Shown piece by piece: positions 50,775 to 59,899 of a stretch of 64,000 nucleotides of DNA; position 1 is the stretch's first letter; every line of letters begins with the position of its first letter. The position numbers and the translations under genes are program-made. Below the pieces are notes generated by a model. It did not search any database and was not told the origin of the DNA. It saw only the letters and a list, made by a program, of their open reading frames with translations. Source of the stretch: Pyxidicoccus caerfyrddinensis (GTDB taxonomy: Bacteria > Myxococcota > Myxococcia > Myxococcales > Myxococcaceae); contig NZ_JAAIYA010000038.1 in assembly GCF_010894405.1 (NCBI RefSeq), forward strand, positions 1 to 64,000. The letters are read 5' to 3'.

Positions 50775-52319
50775 ATGTCCTCACATGTTTCTCTGCAGAG
50801 CGCTGGCGCGGCGGCGAAGGTCCTGGAACAGATTCGCCACTGCGCTGCATCCGTAACGAGATATCCCATCGACATCCTCACGGCGGATGCACAGCTGGAG
50901 GACGAGCTCGGCATCGACTCGGTGAAGCTCGCCGAGATTGCCGCCGTGGTCGGACGTGAGTTCAACATTCCCCCGGAGCGACTGCCCAAGGGCGGGAAGG
51001 CCCGGACGCTCGGTGCCATGGCGGAGGTGGTGACCGCTTTGCTGGCGGGCTCGCCCTCCGCGCAGGCACCCGCGCCCGTCGTCGTGCAAGCCCAGGTGGC
51101 TGCTCCCGCGCCTGTCGCGGCGCCCGCTGCTGGGCCGCGGGCCGTGGCGGACCTCGAGGCGCGGGTGCGCGCCGTGTTCGCCCGGGTGACGCGCTATCCC
51201 GAGGAGCTGCTGACGCTGGACGCGGACCTGGAGGACGAGCTCGGAATCGACTCCGTGAAGCAGGCCGAGGTCCTGGCGGTGCTCGTCAAGGAGCTCGGTC
51301 TGGCGAAGGGGCCGACTCCGGCCCAGCGGCTGCGGACCATTTCCGCCATCTGCGAGGCCGCCCGCGCGCAGGGAGCCGCGCCGGCCGCGCCGGTGGCAGT
51401 GGCGGTGGCACCGCCGCGCGAGTCGGGCGCACCGTCGCCCGCCGCATCCCGGCCCATGCTTCCCTTCGCGGGGAAGATTGCCCTCGTCACGGGCTCGGGG
51501 AAGGGCATCGGCAAGGTCATCGCCATGCGTCTCGCCCGGGCCGGTGCGACGGTGGTGGTGAACTCGTTCCACTCACGGGAGGAGGGAGAGCGGACCGCGC
51601 AGGAGATTCTCGCGGAGGGAGGCAAGGCGCTGCACCTGTGGGGCTCGGTCGCGCAGGAGGACCACCTGGAGCGGATGTTCTCCGCCATCGCGGACCAGCT
51701 CGGCGGGCTCGACTTCCTGGTGTGCAACGCGTCCAACGGGCTCATCGGGCCGTTCGACCGCATCACCCCGCGCGACTGGGACAAGGCGTTCCGGACCTGC
51801 ATCACCGGCACCTACGAGTGCGCCATGCGCGCGCGGCCGCTGATGGCCCGGCGGGGTGGCGGCAGCATCGTCACGATGTCCACCTCCATGTCCCAGCGCT
51901 ACATGCACGACCTGGGCTGCCAGGGCGTGGTGAAGGCGGGCGTCGAGTCCCTCACGCGCTACCTGGCCGCGGAGCTGGCCCCGGAGGGCATCCGCACCAA
52001 CTGCGTGTCCGCGGGGCCGGTGCACGGGGAGCTGCTCGGGATGTTCCCCGACGCGGCGGGACGTGTGGCGCGCTGGGAGGCGGCCACGCCCGGCGGGCAG
52101 CTGTGCACGGCGGACGACGTCGCTGACGTGACGGAGCTGCTGCTGGGGTCGAAGACGCAGCGGGTGAACGGGGCCATCTGGGTGGTGGACGCCGGGCTCT
52201 CGGGCACCGTGGACGGGCTGTTGCCGGACGCGGCCGGGAGGGAGTCGCACCCGGGTGGTCCGGGTCACCGCCACACGAATGGTCACGACGTACGGACGCT
52301 CCTCGCCCTCGATGCTTGA
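50775..52319 (+). CDS. tandem acyl-carrier domains fused to FabL-like enoyl reductase
   Basis: A 514-residue protein. Two acyl-carrier domains (about 15-90 and 125-200) each have ELGIDSVK with the phosphopantetheine Ser at 49 and 160. Their near-identical motifs suggest duplication. After a Pro/Ala linker an SDR domain (231-480) begins ALVTGSGKGIGK. It aligns best, from memory, with FabL enoyl-ACP reductase: SMSQRYMHDLGCQGVVKAG followed by SLTRYLAAELAPEG and NCVSAGPVHG. Tyr376 and Lys387 fit, but the second Tyr of FabL is Leu380. It is the first gene of the synthase operon and is followed after 25 bases by the multidomain synthase. Confidence 0.87.
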   Translation: MSSHVSLQSAGAAAKVLEQIRHCAASVTRYPIDILTADAQLEDELGIDSVKLAEIAAVVGREFNIPPERLPKGGKARTLGAMAEVVTALLAGSPSAQAPAPVVVQAQVAAPAPVAAPAAGPRAVADLEARVRAVFARVTRYPEELLTLDADLEDELGIDSVKQAEVLAVLVKELGLAKGPTPAQRLRTISAICEAARAQGAAPAAPVAVAVAPPRESGAPSPAASRPMLPFAGKIALVTGSGKGIGKVIAMRLARAGATVVVNSFHSREEGERTAQEILAEGGKALHLWGSVAQEDHLERMFSAIADQLGGLDFLVCNASNGLIGPFDRITPRDWDKAFRTCITGTYECAMRARPLMARRGGGSIVTMSTSMSQRYMHDLGCQGVVKAGVESLTRYLAAELAPEGIRTNCVSAGPVHGELLGMFPDAAGRVARWEAATPGGQLCTADDVADVTELLLGSKTQRVNGAIWVVDAGLSGTVDGLLPDAAGRESHPGGPGHRHTNGHDVRTLLALDA

Positions 52320-52344
52320 GCCTTCCTCCATCGGAGCCCCTGCC

Positions 52345-55300
52345 ATGCGCTTCTTCGCCGTCCCGTACGACATCCACTTCGACGACACGATGGCGTACGG
52401 GAGCCATCACTTCCTCACCAACTTCAAGTTCCAGTGTGCCGGCCGTGAGCACCTGCTCTTCGGCCCGCACTTCTTCGACGTGCCGGAGCTGCGCCGCGAC
52501 TTCGAGCAGGTGCTGCTGCTCACCTACGAGGGCTACTCGCGCAACCTGGCCCCGGCGATGCTGGGGGACCGGCTCGTGGTGCTGACGTCGGTCGAGGAGC
52601 GGGGCGAGGTCTCCGTGCGCTTCTGCTTCCGGACCTTGAAGAGCGATGGCACTCCGGTGGCCTGCGGGTACCAGACCGTCCTGTGCGCGGACAGGGCGGG
52701 TGCCCTCCGCGCGTTTCCCGACTCCTTCCGGCACTGCTTCGAGGCGATGCCGAGCATCCACGAGCCCGAGGCCGCCAGGAGCTTCCGGGAGCGCGCGCTG
52801 CTCGGAGGCAATGCCGTCAACGAGCTGTTCCCGGAGCCCATCCGGCAGCTGGCGAGGGCGCTCCTGGCGGACCCCGCCTCGCTCGGCGCCTCCAAGCTGG
52901 TGGACACGGCGCCACAGCTCCAGTCGAAGCCGGCGAGCGAGCCGCGACTGCCGCCCGGCTCCACGGCCTTCCTCTTCGCGGGGCAGGGCACGTTCCAACC
53001 CGAGCTCTTCGTCCGGCTGAAGGCGCTGCATCCGGAGCTGCGGGACGAGCTCACGGGCGTCGCGGCCGCGAGCCAGGCCATCGGGCTCGACGCGACGCCG
53101 CTGCTCGCGGCGCGGGATGCCGACGAGGTGACGCGTGCGCTCGAACGCGTGCCCCAGCTCGACCAGCTCGGCATCTTCCTGTCTGGCGTGCTCGGTGCCC
53201 GGTGGCTGCGGAGCCAGGGCGTGCGTCCGGACGTGTTCGTGGGGCACAGCTTCGGGGAAATCGCCGCCATGACGGCGGCCGGTGCGCTCGACCTGCGCAC
53301 GGGGGCCGAGGTGGTGTGCCAGCGCATCCATGCGCTGCGTTCCGTGCCGGATGACTTCGGGACGCTCGCGGCCATCGCGCTCGGCGAGGCGGAGACTGCC
53401 AGGGCCATCACTGACAGCGGTGCCGGGAGCCTGGAGCTGGCCGGCCGCAACCACGCCCGGCAGACCGTGGTCGCGGGTCCGCGCGCGGAGCTGGAGCGGC
53501 TTCGCGCGCACCTGGAAGGGCGGGGGCAGGGGTTCACCTTCATCTCCAGCCGCTACCCTTTCCACCATCGGGGGCTGAAGCCGGCGGCGGATGCGTTCCG
53601 TGCCGCGCTCGCAGGCGTGCCCATGCGCCCGCCGCAGGAGCCCCTCTACTCGCCCATCGAGGGGCGCATGTACACGGGCGGGCACGGCGAGCTGGCGAAT
53701 GCGCTCGCCTCGCATCTGGTGCGTCCGTTCGACTTCCTCGGCGCGGTGGAGACGCTGTCGCGGGCGGGCTGCACGCGCTTCGTGGACTGCGGGACGGATG
53801 GGCGGCTGACGCGCATCATCCAGCGAATCCTTCCGAAGGACGCGCCTGTCGAGATGACCACCGTCGCGGGTGCGCTCCCGGCTGAGGCGCCTCCGGCCGT
53901 GTCCGAGGCTGCCGCGGGTGAGGCGCCCGCGATTGCGGTGGTGTCCCTGGGGTGCATCCTCCCGGGCGGCGCGAAGGACCCGGAGACGTACTGGCAGAAC
54001 ATCCGCCAGGGCATCAGCGGCATCGTGGACCAGGGGCAGCTCCACCCGGAATTGGTGACGGACTTCGCGGGCCCCACGGGCACGCCGGACCGGACCTATA
54101 CGCTGCTCACGGGGATGGTGCGGGACGCGGACCTCGTCCCGCCCGCCGGGCTCGAGCCGGAGCGCTTCCAGGGGTACGTGCGGGAGCAGAAGCTGTTGGC
54201 CATCGCGCTCGCGCAGGCCATGCGCGGCCTGGAGGCGACGTCCATCTACGCCTCGGGACGCATCCAGTGCCTGCTCGGTTCCACCGCGGATGGGTCGTCG
54301 GAGTATGACGCCGCGCTGTGTCTGGAAGCCGGCGAGGCCCTGCTGCGCGCGAAGGGCGCGAGGGACTCGGAGGTCGCAACCCTCGCCCGTGCGGCGCGGG
54401 AGGCCCTCGGAGTCGAGGCACGCTCCACCGACCTGGCGCCGCACCCGACGCTCCAGGCGGTGGTGTCGGACGTGGTGGGGCGGGGTGTCTCCACGATGCT
54501 GCTGGATGCGGCCTGTGCGTCCTCGCTCTATGCCATCGCGCTGGGGATGAAGGCGCTGGAGGTGGGCGAGGCGGACCTCATCCTGGCGGGAGGCGTCTTC
54601 TCACCGGGCCCGGGGAACAGCTGCCTGTTCTCCCAGTTCAAGGGGCTCTCCGCGAAGGGGAGCCGGCCCTTCGACGAGCGGGCGGATGGCGTCATCTTCG
54701 GCGAGGGCGCGGGTGTGGTCGGTCTGATGCGCCTGTCGGACGCGGCCGCCGCCGGCCTGCATGTGCACGCCATCATCCGGGGGGCGGGGCTCTCCAGTGA
54801 TGGGCGCAGCAGCTCAGCGAACGTGCCGCGCTCGGAGGGGCAGGTGGCCGCGATGGAGGCGTGCTACGCGGCGGCCCACGTCGAGCCCGCGAGCATCCAG
54901 TACATCGAGGCGCATGGAACGGCCACACCGGCCGGGGATGCCACCGAGCTCAAGTCGATTGCGCGGGTGTTCAGCGGCAAGCGAAGCGGCCTCCAACTCG
55001 CCAGCGTCAAGGCGCTGATTGGCCATGTCGGCTGGGCGGCGGGTGCGGCCTCGGTCATCAAGTTGTGCAAGGCGCTGGAGCACCGGCTCTTCCCGAAGCA
55101 GTCCAACTTCGACAAGCCGGGCGCCGAGCTACGGGCGCTCGGGCCTGACTTCGAGGTGAGCACACGCGAGCAGCCGTGGCCGGAGAATGGAGCGCAGCCC
55201 CGTCGCGCCGCGACGAGCGGCTTCGGCTTCGGCGGCACGAATGCGCACCTGGTCCTCGAGGAGTACCGGGGCGGGGCGCCCGCGCGCAGGTCCCAAGTCC

Positions 55301-58300
55301 GTCCCTCGGCCATGACCGAGCTGGTGGTGGTGGCCGCGGAAGGATTGTTCCCGGATGCGCGAGGCGTGCCGGTACCGGGTGCACCCGCGGAGACGGGAGC
55401 GCGCTTCGACCCACAGGCCATCCGTCTGCCCACGTCGGTCCGCCTGCTGCCGGACATCGCCGAGGACATGGATGCGACGCAGACGCTCGGGCTCGTGGTC
55501 GCGAGCGCGCTCGTCCAGAAGCTGGGTACTTTCGATGCGCTGCGCTCGGGCACTGCCCTGGTGCTCGGGCTCGAAGGGAAGACGCGCCGTGGCGTGGAGG
55601 CCACCCAGCGCGTGTTGGCCTCCTCCACGCGGCGCAAGCTTCGCGAGCTCGCCCACCGCGCGCCGGAGCATCTCGCGGTCCTGCCGCTGGCGGACCGTCT
55701 TCACGAGGTGGTGACGGACTCCTTGCGTCCCTCGGGGGCGTACACGCTGCAGGGGATGATGCCCAACGTCACGCCGGGCCGCATCGCGGGGGCGCTCGAC
55801 CTCAAGGGCCCCAACTTCGTGGTGGACGCGGGAGCCGCCTCGTTGTCCGCGGCGCTCCGGGCCGCGCGTGGAGTGCTGGAGAGCGGATTCGAGTTGGTGC
55901 TCGTGGGCAGCACCCACGTCCGTCGACCGGGCGAAGCGACAGGCACGTCCCAGCCGGCCGAAGGCGTGGCGATGCTGGCGGTCACCACCGCCGAGGTGGC
56001 CTCACGGCGGGGCCTGAAGCCGCTGTGCCGGCTCCGGATGTCGGCCGACGCGCGTGAGAGCGCTGGAGCCCGCCTGGAGCTTCCACCCCACTCGGCACGG
56101 GAGGGACTGGAAGTCCTCCGGTCGGTGCTGGCTGCCGGAGAGGGGCGTGCCACCACGCTGCGTTTCCACCCGGATGCCGCGACGGGAAACCGGCTCGAGC
56201 TCCGACTGTTGCCCATGGAGAGCGACCGCCCTGCTGTCGTGCAGCCGGCGGATGCGCGGGAGTCGCGGCACGCGGCGCCCGTGCCCGCTGCTTCCGGAGA
56301 GTCCACGGGCTTCGACCATGCGGCGCCCATCCGCTACCACGCGCCGGTGCTCGTCGAGCGCCCCGCGCGGCTGACACGGCCCACCCACCTGCGAGGCCGG
56401 CGCGTGCTGTTCATCGCCCAGGATGAGGCCCTGGCCCGCGAGCTCGCGGCCCAGGCCGCCGCGCTCTGCGGACCTGAGTACCGCATCCTCTGCGCCGGCG
56501 GCTCCGGGCAGGAGGGCCGCGTCCACCGAATCGACCTCACCCGTGAGGAGACGGCGGAAGCGGGTCTGGATGCGCTCGGCTTCGAGCCGCAGGTCATCCT
56601 GGCGGTCTGCCGGCTGGAATCCGGAGCAGGCGAGTCCGAGGTTGTCTCGGACACGGCCCTGCGCCACGAAGCACTGGAGTTGCTCTTCCTCGCCGCGCGG
56701 CGCGCCTACGAGCGGCTGACGGCGGGAGAGGTCGAGCTGGCGAGCCTGTGCATCGGCGGCGTCGGGCCGCGCCGGACGCTGCACCCGGTGACGGGCCTGT
56801 TCGCCGGCATGCTGAAGTCCATCGGTCGAGAGGTCCCCGCGCGGAATGTTCGCGCCATCTCCACCTCGCCGCTCCCGCTCGCGGCCGCGCTCGAAGTCGT
56901 CGCCAACGAGCTCGGCTCCGAGGAGGAAGGGGGACCGTCGGTCGAGGTCTGCTTCGATGGACCGCGCCGCTGCGTCCGTCGCCTGCGGCCCACGGACGTC
57001 ACGGCCGAGCCTGCGCCGACACTCGACGCGCACTCGGTGGTCCTGCTCACGGGCGGTGGGCGAGGCGTGACGGCGGTCCTCGCCGGAGCGCTCCTGAAGC
57101 GGTTCGGCTGCAAGGTCATCCTCGTCGGCCGGAGCGACCCGGCGGAGGCTCCCGAGCAGGTGCTCCTGGCGAGCGATGAGGACCTGCCACGCCTGGAGCG
57201 CGAGTTCTACGCCTCTGAGCTGGCGGCCAACCGCACCGCGCGGATGCCCGAGCTGCGCAAGCGCTTCGAGCGATACCTGGCCGCGCGCGAGCTGCGCGCC
57301 ACGCTCGAAGGTCTCGCGAGGCTTCCCGGTCAGATGCTCTACCGGTCCGCGGACGTCACTCGTCCCGAGGACGTGGAGCGGGTGATGCAGGAGCTCGTCC
57401 AGGCCCACGGGCGGCTGGACCTGGTGGTCCACGGCGCCGGCACCCAGACCTCCAAGAAGCTCAACCGTCGGCGGCTCGCGGAGCTGCGGACGAACCTGGA
57501 CACCAAGCTGCTCGGGCTCCGGAACCTCCGCGACGCCTGCGCGAGCCGCTTCGCGAGGCCGGTGCCCTTCCATGTCCTCACCTCTGCCTTCAGCTTCATC
57601 GGCAATGACGGACAGGCGGACTACGGCGCGGCCAACGAGGCACTGGACCGGCTCTGCGCCTGGGTGAGCGACGCCAGCCAGGAGGTTCGCTGGTGCAGCG
57701 TGGGCTGGCTGGCCTGGGACGGCATCGGCATGACGCGCGGCTCCGAGTACAAGGTGCTCGGCGCGAGCCGCCAGCTGCGCGGGATTCGCGCCGAGGAGGG
57801 CGAGGCCCTCTTCCTCCAGCTCGTCGATGGCCGTCCGCGTGAGCCCATCAACGTGCAGCTCACCGAGAGCGAGCGCTCCTTCTACGGGTTGGAGCTGCTG
57901 CCCACGGCCCGGCCCACGCAGCGGGAGCTGGTGGTGGATGCGGCGAGCCTTCCCTGCCTCGAAGACCACCTCGTCCGCGGAACCCCGACGCTGCCCGGCG
58001 CCTGGGCGTTGGACCTGATGCTCCAGGCCGCGCTCGGTGATGGACGGCCGGAGCTGCGCACCGTCACCATCGAGGACGTCCGGTTCTCACGCTTCATCCG
58101 CGTCAGGCCCGGCGGACGGCAGACCCTGCGCGCCGAATGCACCCCCGTGGCCGACGAGCCCGGGCGCCTCTGCGTGCAGGTCAAGCTGACCGGCGACATC
58201 GTGCATGCGTCCGGAGTGGTGCTCGAAAAGGACCTCGTCTACGCCGAGGCCCGCTTCACGCTGACGGCGGAGCCACCTCGGGGCACTCCGCAACTGGACG

Positions 58301-58740
58301 CGGCCACGTCGTCGGGAGGCGGCCTCTCCGTGCAGGACCCGCACTGCGCCGCGGGGTCCCCCATCGAGCTGCGGAAGATGTTCGACTGCCTGGAGGAAAT
58401 CAGGCTCGAACGGACGGCGCGCTTCGCGAAGCTGGGCGTTCCGCTGGAGCAGGCGGGGCGCAGCGTCCCCGCGCTCGCCCTGGACGCGGCGTGGCGGCTG
58501 AGCGCCATGCACGCGGACGGCGTGTCGGGGGCGGTGTTCGCGCCCATCCAGCTCCAGCGGGCCACGTTCGACCGGGGCCTGGTGGAAGGGAAGGGGACCG
58601 GGCGGCTCCAGCTCAACCTGAAGGCCCTCGCCCCGCGCGTGGAGGGAGACCTCGTTCAATGCGGCAGCGTCGCGGCCATCGACGATGCGGGACGTCTTCG
58701 GATGGTCATCGAGGGCGGCCTGGCCCGTCCCATGGCTTGA
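52345..58740 (+). CDS. multidomain iterative synthase: hotdog-AT-KS-CLF-KR-DH
   Basis: A 2,131-residue megasynthase. Residues 1-185: hotdog-like domain (HFDDTMAYGSHHFLTNFKF), resembling LnmK/Pnap_2097 proteins. AT 205-505: FLFAGQG and GHSFGE (Ser302). KS 530-975: DAACASSLY (Cys724), HGTATP (His857), GHVGWAAG (His894). CLF-like 990-1290: DAGAAS has Ala1164 where the KS Cys would be, and the second thiolase half is short. KR about 1470-1830: LLTGGGRGVTAVLAG, then GNDGQADYGAANEAL (Tyr1760). DH 1850-2131: LEDHLVRGTPTLPG (His1875) with a second hotdog carrying LALDAAWRL. The ACPs and enoyl reductase are in the gene before. Start at 52345 has GGAG eight bases upstream. Confidence 0.88.
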   Translation: MRFFAVPYDIHFDDTMAYGSHHFLTNFKFQCAGREHLLFGPHFFDVPELRRDFEQVLLLTYEGYSRNLAPAMLGDRLVVLTSVEERGEVSVRFCFRTLKSDGTPVACGYQTVLCADRAGALRAFPDSFRHCFEAMPSIHEPEAARSFRERALLGGNAVNELFPEPIRQLARALLADPASLGASKLVDTAPQLQSKPASEPRLPPGSTAFLFAGQGTFQPELFVRLKALHPELRDELTGVAAASQAIGLDATPLLAARDADEVTRALERVPQLDQLGIFLSGVLGARWLRSQGVRPDVFVGHSFGEIAAMTAAGALDLRTGAEVVCQRIHALRSVPDDFGTLAAIALGEAETARAITDSGAGSLELAGRNHARQTVVAGPRAELERLRAHLEGRGQGFTFISSRYPFHHRGLKPAADAFRAALAGVPMRPPQEPLYSPIEGRMYTGGHGELANALASHLVRPFDFLGAVETLSRAGCTRFVDCGTDGRLTRIIQRILPKDAPVEMTTVAGALPAEAPPAVSEAAAGEAPAIAVVSLGCILPGGAKDPETYWQNIRQGISGIVDQGQLHPELVTDFAGPTGTPDRTYTLLTGMVRDADLVPPAGLEPERFQGYVREQKLLAIALAQAMRGLEATSIYASGRIQCLLGSTADGSSEYDAALCLEAGEALLRAKGARDSEVATLARAAREALGVEARSTDLAPHPTLQAVVSDVVGRGVSTMLLDAACASSLYAIALGMKALEVGEADLILAGGVFSPGPGNSCLFSQFKGLSAKGSRPFDERADGVIFGEGAGVVGLMRLSDAAAAGLHVHAIIRGAGLSSDGRSSSANVPRSEGQVAAMEACYAAAHVEPASIQYIEAHGTATPAGDATELKSIARVFSGKRSGLQLASVKALIGHVGWAAGAASVIKLCKALEHRLFPKQSNFDKPGAELRALGPDFEVSTREQPWPENGAQPRRAATSGFGFGGTNAHLVLEEYRGGAPARRSQVRPSAMTELVVVAAEGLFPDARGVPVPGAPAETGARFDPQAIRLPTSVRLLPDIAEDMDATQTLGLVVASALVQKLGTFDALRSGTALVLGLEGKTRRGVEATQRVLASSTRRKLRELAHRAPEHLAVLPLADRLHEVVTDSLRPSGAYTLQGMMPNVTPGRIAGALDLKGPNFVVDAGAASLSAALRAARGVLESGFELVLVGSTHVRRPGEATGTSQPAEGVAMLAVTTAEVASRRGLKPLCRLRMSADARESAGARLELPPHSAREGLEVLRSVLAAGEGRATTLRFHPDAATGNRLELRLLPMESDRPAVVQPADARESRHAAPVPAASGESTGFDHAAPIRYHAPVLVERPARLTRPTHLRGRRVLFIAQDEALARELAAQAAALCGPEYRILCAGGSGQEGRVHRIDLTREETAEAGLDALGFEPQVILAVCRLESGAGESEVVSDTALRHEALELLFLAARRAYERLTAGEVELASLCIGGVGPRRTLHPVTGLFAGMLKSIGREVPARNVRAISTSPLPLAAALEVVANELGSEEEGGPSVEVCFDGPRRCVRRLRPTDVTAEPAPTLDAHSVVLLTGGGRGVTAVLAGALLKRFGCKVILVGRSDPAEAPEQVLLASDEDLPRLEREFYASELAANRTARMPELRKRFERYLAARELRATLEGLARLPGQMLYRSADVTRPEDVERVMQELVQAHGRLDLVVHGAGTQTSKKLNRRRLAELRTNLDTKLLGLRNLRDACASRFARPVPFHVLTSAFSFIGNDGQADYGAANEALDRLCAWVSDASQEVRWCSVGWLAWDGIGMTRGSEYKVLGASRQLRGIRAEEGEALFLQLVDGRPREPINVQLTESERSFYGLELLPTARPTQRELVVDAASLPCLEDHLVRGTPTLPGAWALDLMLQAALGDGRPELRTVTIEDVRFSRFIRVRPGGRQTLRAECTPVADEPGRLCVQVKLTGDIVHASGVVLEKDLVYAEARFTLTAEPPRGTPQLDAATSSGGGLSVQDPHCAAGSPIELRKMFDCLEEIRLERTARFAKLGVPLEQAGRSVPALALDAAWRLSAMHADGVSGAVFAPIQLQRATFDRGLVEGKGTGRLQLNLKALAPRVEGDLVQCGSVAAIDDAGRLRMVIEGGLARPMA

Positions 58741-58747
58741 GGCAACC

Positions 58748-59866
58748 ATGAGCTCCTCCATTCCTTCGACAGACGCGTTTCCCGTCGATGACTTCCGGAA
58801 GCTCCGCATCGAGTTGCGGCGCGCGATGCCTCCGGAAGCCTTCAAGCCCCAGCCGTTGCGAGGCGTCATCGCGCTCGCGCACGTGCCGGTGATGGTGGTC
58901 ATGGTGTGGGCGGCGGCGAGTGGGCGGCTGCCCTGGTGGGCGTGCCTCCTCATCTCGTTCACGCTCGGGCAGATGCTCATCACCGTCGGCTTCGCCGCGC
59001 ACGAGGCGCTGCACCACTCGGTGTTCCGGAGCAAGGTGCTCGAGGACGTCCTCGGCTGGGTGGGCTTCAGTCCGTTCCTGGTGACGCCCGGCACGTGGCG
59101 CGCGTGGCATGTCCAGGCGCACCACAGCGCCGCGAACATCCACGTCAGGGACCCGGACATCCTCCCGCGCCAGCACGAGTGGAGGACCCAGTGGTTCTCC
59201 CGGGTGGTGCACGCGCTGTCACCGGGCTCGGGCACGTGGCTCAGCTACATCAGCTTCACGTTCTTCTTCACGGCGCAGGGACAGGCCTTCCTGTGGCACT
59301 ACAGCGGCCAGCCCCAGTTCGAGAAGGTGCGCATGAACCGGGTCCGGGAGCGGGTCCTCACCGTCCTCCTCGCGCTGGGCTGGGGGGCGCTGGGCTGGGT
59401 CATGGGGCTCAGGGGCGCGTTCTACGCGCTCATCCTCCCGCACCTCTTCGGCAACATCACCCTGATGGTCTACATCGCCACCAACCACTGGCTGCAGCCG
59501 GCGTCCGAGAGCGTGGACAACCCCTTCGTGAACACGGCGAGCGTGGACACGCATCCGGTGATGGACCTCATCCACTGGAACTTCAGCTACCACCAGGAGC
59601 ACCACATCTTTCCGGCGATGAGCCCCCGGTTCGCGCCGCTCCTGCGCGAGCACCTCCGTGTGCTCAACCCAGAGGCGTCCATCGTCTATCCGCACCTGCG
59701 CGCCCTGCGCATGTTGTTCTGGCGGCCGGCGCTCTACGCCGCGGATGGGCACACGCTCGTGGGGCCAGAAGGGACGCCTTCGGTGTCCACGGTGGACCTC
59801 CGCCGGAAGCTGGAAGGCCCGGGGGCTGCGCGCGTGGAGTCTCAGCGCACCGGCTATCAAGAGTAA
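58748..59866 (+). CDS. membrane fatty-acyl desaturase
   Basis: A 372-residue protein, starting seven bases after the synthase stop. It has about four membrane helices and the three histidine boxes of acyl desaturases: HEALHH (85-90), HVQAHH (121-126) and HQEHH (282-286), plus NHWLQP before the third. It should bind a di-iron centre and introduce a double bond or hydroxyl into an acyl chain at the membrane. It has no fused cytochrome b5 or ferredoxin, so electrons come from elsewhere. It is presumably a tailoring step on the synthase product. Confidence 0.9.
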   Translation: MSSSIPSTDAFPVDDFRKLRIELRRAMPPEAFKPQPLRGVIALAHVPVMVVMVWAAASGRLPWWACLLISFTLGQMLITVGFAAHEALHHSVFRSKVLEDVLGWVGFSPFLVTPGTWRAWHVQAHHSAANIHVRDPDILPRQHEWRTQWFSRVVHALSPGSGTWLSYISFTFFFTAQGQAFLWHYSGQPQFEKVRMNRVRERVLTVLLALGWGALGWVMGLRGAFYALILPHLFGNITLMVYIATNHWLQPASESVDNPFVNTASVDTHPVMDLIHWNFSYHQEHHIFPAMSPRFAPLLREHLRVLNPEASIVYPHLRALRMLFWRPALYAADGHTLVGPEGTPSVSTVDLRRKLEGPGAARVESQRTGYQE

Positions 59867-59899
59867 GACCTGGCCCGCCGAGCACCGCCTGCCCAGGGC

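Noticed and set aside
52255-52344. Earlier starts for the synthase, overlapping the ACP gene
   Set aside because: No ribosome binding site and the extra residues are the shadow of the previous gene; GGAG precedes 52345.
51952-54444. A long minus-strand frame antisense to the synthase
   Set aside because: No recognisable motifs; the plus strand carries intact AT and KS active sites through the same region.
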